Below are positions 59,343 through 64,000 of a DNA stretch of 64,000 nt, piece by piece (position 1 is the stretch's first letter; each line of letters opens with the position of its first letter). This stretch comes from Cokeromyces recurvatus (Eukaryota > Mucoromycota > Mucoromycetes > Mucorales > Mucoraceae). The stretch covers positions 434,001 through 498,000 of the forward strand of contig NW_026251394.1 in assembly GCF_025118155.1 (NCBI RefSeq), read 5' to 3'. The translations under genes and the position numbers were made by a program. Under the pieces are notes generated by a model. It made no database searches. It had not been told where the DNA came from and saw only the letters and a program-made list of their open reading frames with translations.

Positions 59343-62300
59343 CTATGCATCTCCGCGTAATCCCTTTCTAACAGGAAGAACAGAATCCTATTTTTTTTTT
59401 TTTTTTTTTTTAAGAAAAGGTAAAGTGTCAGTTATAATTTTAGATACATATATATATGTATACACAAATACATATAAAGGATGATATTATTTACCACAAT
59501 GACAGCATCTACACCGTATGATTTCTGCGCAACTGCATTCTCTACCTCATTATTCAATATACCATATGTAAATAGCAATAAACCTGTTTCTTGAATAACT
59601 CGAACCATACGTGGATTTGTCAAGATGGGTTCGCTTGCAGCAACAATACCCAATAAATCGGCCTGTTTAGCAAATCTAACTGCCTCTCTTAGAGAGTTGC
59701 ATCTTATGTCTGCGACGGACAAGGTACCTGCATCTGTCAAGAAGAAGACAGGATAATTAGGCTGCTTAAGGTTAAGCGCTAAACAGATCTCCGGGTGGAA
59801 AGAAGAAAAGATAATATGACGATTTTCCTCTACATGGTCATAGACACATTCAAGGATTGAATCCACATAAATATTAAGTTCTTGAAAGGATGTGAGTTCA
59901 TCCTGTTCAGCTTCATCAATCATGGGGTATTTGACTTCAATGTTGAAACCAACTGATTTTGGAACGCTCTTCAGGGTCTCTTCTAGAGTTGTAAATGGTC
60001 CCTGGATCGTGTTGGGCCCATTCCCCTTGATTTTACCCATTTTAAAAGTTCGAGTAAATTCAAAGGGGTCATTAAATTGGTTTCTAATCGCGTTGTTGTT
60101 GCTGCTGCTGCTGCTGCGACTACTATTATTATTACTACTACTGCTAAAGGAATGGGATCGATTTGTGCGTTTAGACGATTTTACTTCATTGCTACTGCTG
60201 CTTAGGTGCAACAACTGAGGTTTGTTTGTATCATTTGGTGATATGGATAATAATGAAGGCAATGAATCCTTTACGGTAGTAGAGACAACAATGCCATGTT
60301 GATCACTTACACCTGTATGGTTTTCTTTGATATGTCCTGATCTTCTGAGGTTTAAAAACTGCTCTAATGTAATGGCGTTTAAAGGGATATCGAATCCTGT
60401 TTCAGCAACTGTAAAATCATGATAGACCACAGGTATTAAATCCTTTGTCAATTGAACATCTGAGTATAGATAAATATCAATACATACAAATATAAATATT
60501 CGGGGCTTTTTTTTTTTTTTTCTTTCTTTCTTTCTTTCTTTTTTTTTTTTATTACCAAACTCCACATATTCAGCACCTAATGAAGCAGCTGTCACAAAGG
60601 ATAGGACAGTGTTTTCGCCCACTTGTAGTTTTGAACCACCCTTCCTATTCATACCAGAACCACGGTGACCGATGACTTGAGTTTCTAATGATTTGTAATA
60701 CGTATACCGATCCCCAACACGCATCTTTTTATGATGGAAAGGTGTAATGACAAAATATTCAAATCCTAATGTACCAATACATTCAAGATCCTTTGCTTGA
60801 ACTAAAGGAACATGTTGTCTACCTCGTAGAGAGGCCTTTTGGGTAGGTCCCATATAACCTTTTGATTTTGTAAATATAGAATCACCCGTCAGAAGAGATG
60901 TACCTCTAGCCAGTAGACCTTCAGTACTTGACTCATTAAAGGTTTCAATTAGGTCAAACCTTAACGTGACTTCCTCAGGTTTAGCAGCAGTAAATAAGAT
61001 GATAGGTTCAGGATGAAAATGATGAGGTGTGGTGGTGGTGGTGGTGGTGGTAGAGGTGGAGGTGGAGGTGGTGGTGGCGGTTGATGATGTGAGATCAGAA
61101 GGTAAATCGATAATGATGGGGAATTCACCTGTTGCATTGAGAGCCGAGAAGGATAGGGAGAGTCGAGGTGGATGATCATCAGGCTTCTCGTTACTATTTG
61201 ATAAGAATTTTTCAGAGAATTCAATAAATTTTTGGCATAGAGGGTTTCGAATATCATTAGAGCCGAGAGTGATGATGATGATAGAAAGATCAGTAAGATA
61301 TTTATGACCATAAAGACGACTGGCTTTAGTAGTAGAAACAGAAGATTTAGATCTAGATCTAGATCTTGATCTTGTTGGCGTGTTACTCTTAGCTTGGTTG
61401 TCATTATTATGTGTGGTTTGAATCATATTGAAATTCATAGGAGATGAAGTTAAGCGACCAATATCAAGAAAGCCACGAAATACAGCATGATCTGAGGCCG
61501 TCCAGCCATTATGATCTATCATGTCTTTGTTAGCATTAGCCTCTAGTAAAATCTCCACAATATCTTTATATCCCTCAATAGCTGCTATCATAAGAGGCGT
61601 CCAGCCATTGACTTTCTCGGCTATATTGATATTCACATGACCTTGTTTAATTAATACCTTAATTCCTTCTACAAAATTATTTTGAATTGCAATCGATAAG
61701 GCTGTTTCACCATCCTCATCCGCTATGTTAACGGAAGCACCCTTTTCAATGAGTAGCTTTAATAATGACAGATTTCCTAATCTACATGCCAAGGCAACAG
61801 CAGATAAAGATAAATAGGAATAATGATAACATAATGAAGAATGATTTGCAGTTGGTAAAGAATCAGACAATAACGAGGAATCAAACTGACCATTTGAAGG
61901 TGATATCATGAGATCTTCAAAAGAAGATATAACCGAAGAATTTTTATCCGAAAATGAAGACACTGTACTAGGAGAAGATGGTAATGATGTACTATTTGAT
62001 ATTAATAGACTATCAATATCATTAATCTGCCCGATTTCAATCATTTCTTTTATGGCGTCTGTACTTCCATGAATAATAGCAAAAAAGAACGGATTAAAAC
62101 CATCGCGATCTTGCCACTGTTGGTTAGTGAATCCAACAGAGAGAGAGTAATGATGATGATCAATAGCGTGTTGTAACAAACATTTGACTAATTTGGCATT
62201 GTTCTTTTCTGCTGCATAATGTAAAGGTCTACGTCCAGTAAAATCCTTTTGTATATTTAAAGAAGGTTCTAATTCCAATAACGTTTTAACTATAATCAAC

Positions 62301-63397
62301 TTGGGTGTTTCACGCATACAAGTACGATGTAATAGATTGCGTTCATTTATATCTCTATTATTTGCTAAAGATAGACCTAATGTTGAAACAAGATATTTAA
62401 GACATTGAATGGATTCATTCTCCACACTTAATTCCAATATAGCATCATTTATCTAAAGAAAAATAAATAAATAAATGTGTATCTGGGTTATTTTTTTTTC
62501 TTTTTTTTTTTTAGCATGAAATTTTAGATCCCATTATATAAATATACCCTACCCTTGTTTCTTCTTCTTTTAATAACAATAAAGCTAATTTTTTTGGATT
62601 ATCTTCAATAATAGCCTTTGAGATGTCTTCATTTTTTGATGTAAAACGAGCCAATTTGAGTGAAGAGCTACTATTATTGCCTTTATATAATGATATTTTT
62701 TCATCTTTTTTAGCTAAATTGATAAGATTTAAAATCCAATCCGAAACTTGATCTAGTTCTCTACGTAGTTGAGCTAAACTAGTAAAAGGAAGTACTGCCA
62801 CCTTGAATAATAAATTAATAATTCGTATACATATTATTATTATTATTGTATATGACAAAAAACCTTTGTTTCCCAATAAACATTTTGGGTTTCTAATTCT
62901 AATTTCTTATCTAATCTATAATATGTTTCTAAGCATGTGTACAAAGTATCAAATGTACCTATTTTTTTTTTTCACTTACTTTTTAAGTATCTTACGAAAT
63001 CCCTTTGTGTTTAATTCAGCAAACCACAAAAGTTTATTCATTTGATTTTTTATTTCCTTTAAGGCAGAAACAAGCTCATCATTTTCTTCTTCATCATGAC
63101 AGGCATCATATTTTTCTCGTAAAATCCATAGACGACGATGAATAAGAGTTTGTTTATAAACAAAGAATGTGTTTATCTTTTCTAATTCTCTATCCAAATG
63201 AAAAAAGATGGCTATTCTAATGTTAAATATATATTTTTATCTTTTTTTTTCATCTGCAAAAGTGTACCTGTAACGTCTTCTTGAGCAGGTAAACGAGTTG
63301 AAGCTGTTTTAATTTGCCTTTTTAAAGTTTTGTACGATAAGTAATTCTTTGACCATTCTGGGATTTGATTCGCTATTAAAGCCTTTCCAAACTTCAT
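59343..63397 (-). CDS. SPX-ankyrin-GDPD glycerophosphodiester phosphodiesterase (Gde1-like)
   Basis: Seven exons (63397-63268, 63211-62980, 62915-62864, 62801-62553, 62452-60556, 60459-59495, 59387-59343) give about 1,189 aa, close to yeast Gde1. Residues 1-220 are an SPX domain (MKFGKALIANQIPEWSKNYL, HLDRELEKINTFF, LNTKGFRKILKK). Residues about 230-560 are ankyrin repeats (RRPLHYAAEKNNAKLVKCLL, ETALSIAIQNN, TPLMIAAIEGY). A long Ser/Thr-rich linker follows. The GDPD domain has VIGHRGSG, VGENTVLSF and EYVEFDVQLT, KDLIPVVYHDF: all catalytic residues (HR, E, D, H) are kept, unlike the inactive Pho81. The C-terminus VDSVLPVRKGLRGDA is canonical. It hydrolyses glycerophosphocholine-type diesters, with SPX sensing inositol polyphosphates. 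The 62915 exon boundary is the least certain join. Confidence 0.92.
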
Positions 63398-64000
63398 ATT
63401 CTTACTTGGATAAATATATAAACAGTTATAAATATGTAGAAAGAGAGAAAAGAGAGAGAGAGAGAGAGAGAAAAAAGGAGATAGTTACAATATCAAAAAT
63501 ATGAATTTTTTTACATTAATTCGGAATTCATGAACTTTAAAATACAGCAGTCTAAAGTGCACATGATGAAGACATTTCTTTCAGGATACTATCCTGTTGT
63601 ATTTTATAAAAATATGTCATTTTTTTTTAATAGTAGCTCCTTTATGTGCTACATGTAGTTTTTTAGTTGATAGTTTACATGATATGTTCTTTTTTTTTAT
63701 GATATTTTGATAGGATAGAAAAAGCAATTTAATAATACAGCAATGATAAGCATCTTATATACGAATTATATGTTCTGCTTGTCTTTTTTTTTTTTTTTTT
63801 TTTTTTATATTTATTAAATAAGCAATATTAGCTTTTTCTAATAAAATACAAGCACTTTATACAAAGCTACTACTACTACTACTACGATTACTACTACTAG
63901 TACAACTATTACTACTATTACTATTACTACCACTACTACAGCGTTCTTTTTTATTGGTCAAATAATCCATTAAAAAAAAACACACACACACACAAATAAA
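63398..64000. other. Intergenic, microsatellite-rich
   Basis: Upstream of the Gde1-like gene; contains a GA repeat (63446-63475), a T run (63785-63806) and an imperfect ACT/ATT trinucleotide array (63868-63945). No gene seen. Confidence 0.6.

Noticed and set aside
60961..61404. Long antisense-like frames within the Gde1-like gene
   Set aside because: They are alternative frames of the Ser/Thr and Asp-rich repeats of the real coding sequence.

Overview
The window is about 64 kb of AT-rich nuclear DNA from a fungus. Genes are split by short GT-AG introns and lie on both strands. Homopolymer and microsatellite tracts are abundant. The gene set points to Mucoromycota, probably Mucorales: a CYRI/FAM49 homolog, a WNK-type kinase, a CASC3/Barentsz homolog, an Arp2 subunit, an NRC-2/Fpk1-like kinase and decayed Tc1/mariner-type elements occur together. 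The species cannot be named from the sequence. All gene models were built by eye, joining open frames at splice sites that keep phase and conserved motifs.

Layout. 0.5-2 kb: a 6-phosphogluconate dehydrogenase pseudogene and a decayed LINE endonuclease. 3.2-7 kb: Arp2 (+) converging on an AGC kinase (-). 7.1-8.2 kb: a non-autonomous TA-flanked inverted-repeat element. 9.4-15 kb: a small basic RVSF-motif protein, a mitochondrial RsmH/METTL15-type methyltransferase and a UBXN4-like UBX protein (all +). 15.3-16.5 kb: a polytopic membrane protein (-). 17.3-20.7 kb: a CASC3/Barentsz-type protein with a long GW/WG-rich tail (+), converging on a tail-anchored FKBP-like protein (-). 21.9-25.5 kb: a zinc-finger protein, a ZNHIT2-like HIT zinc-finger protein (+) and a PTS1-bearing alpha/beta hydrolase (-). 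25.6-31.8 kb is gene-poor, with transposase and broken-gene remnants. 31.8-35.6 kb: CYRI and an aldo-keto reductase (-). 36.2-41 kb: a large ankyrin/coiled-coil protein (+). 41.5-43.2 kb: an aldehyde dehydrogenase (-). 45.4-47.2 kb: a hexokinase (+). 48-50.7 kb: a small basic protein and a Cdc3-class septin (+). 50.9-55 kb: TIM21, a LITAF-domain protein and a WNK kinase (all -). 57.2-57.8 kb: a mitochondrial J protein (+). 58.1-63.4 kb: ribosomal protein S23 and an SPX-ankyrin-GDPD (Gde1-like) phosphodiesterase (-).

Most genes are unrelated housekeeping functions: actin nucleation and its Rac-side regulator CYRI, septin cytoskeleton, mitochondrial import and rRNA methylation, sugar phosphorylation, aldehyde metabolism, phosphate/phospholipid turnover, mRNA fate. 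There is no operon or biosynthetic cluster. Seven gene pairs converge with short gaps (18-453 bp), which matters in a lineage known for RNA interference.

The most unusual observations are the Barentsz domain joined to a GW/WG-rich tail, a fungal WNK kinase with the lysine-less VAIK position, a stop-free 96-nt intron inside the GDPD active site, a likely one-base homopolymer frameshift at the septin C-terminus, and the inverted-repeat element with a subterminal ~20-bp array.
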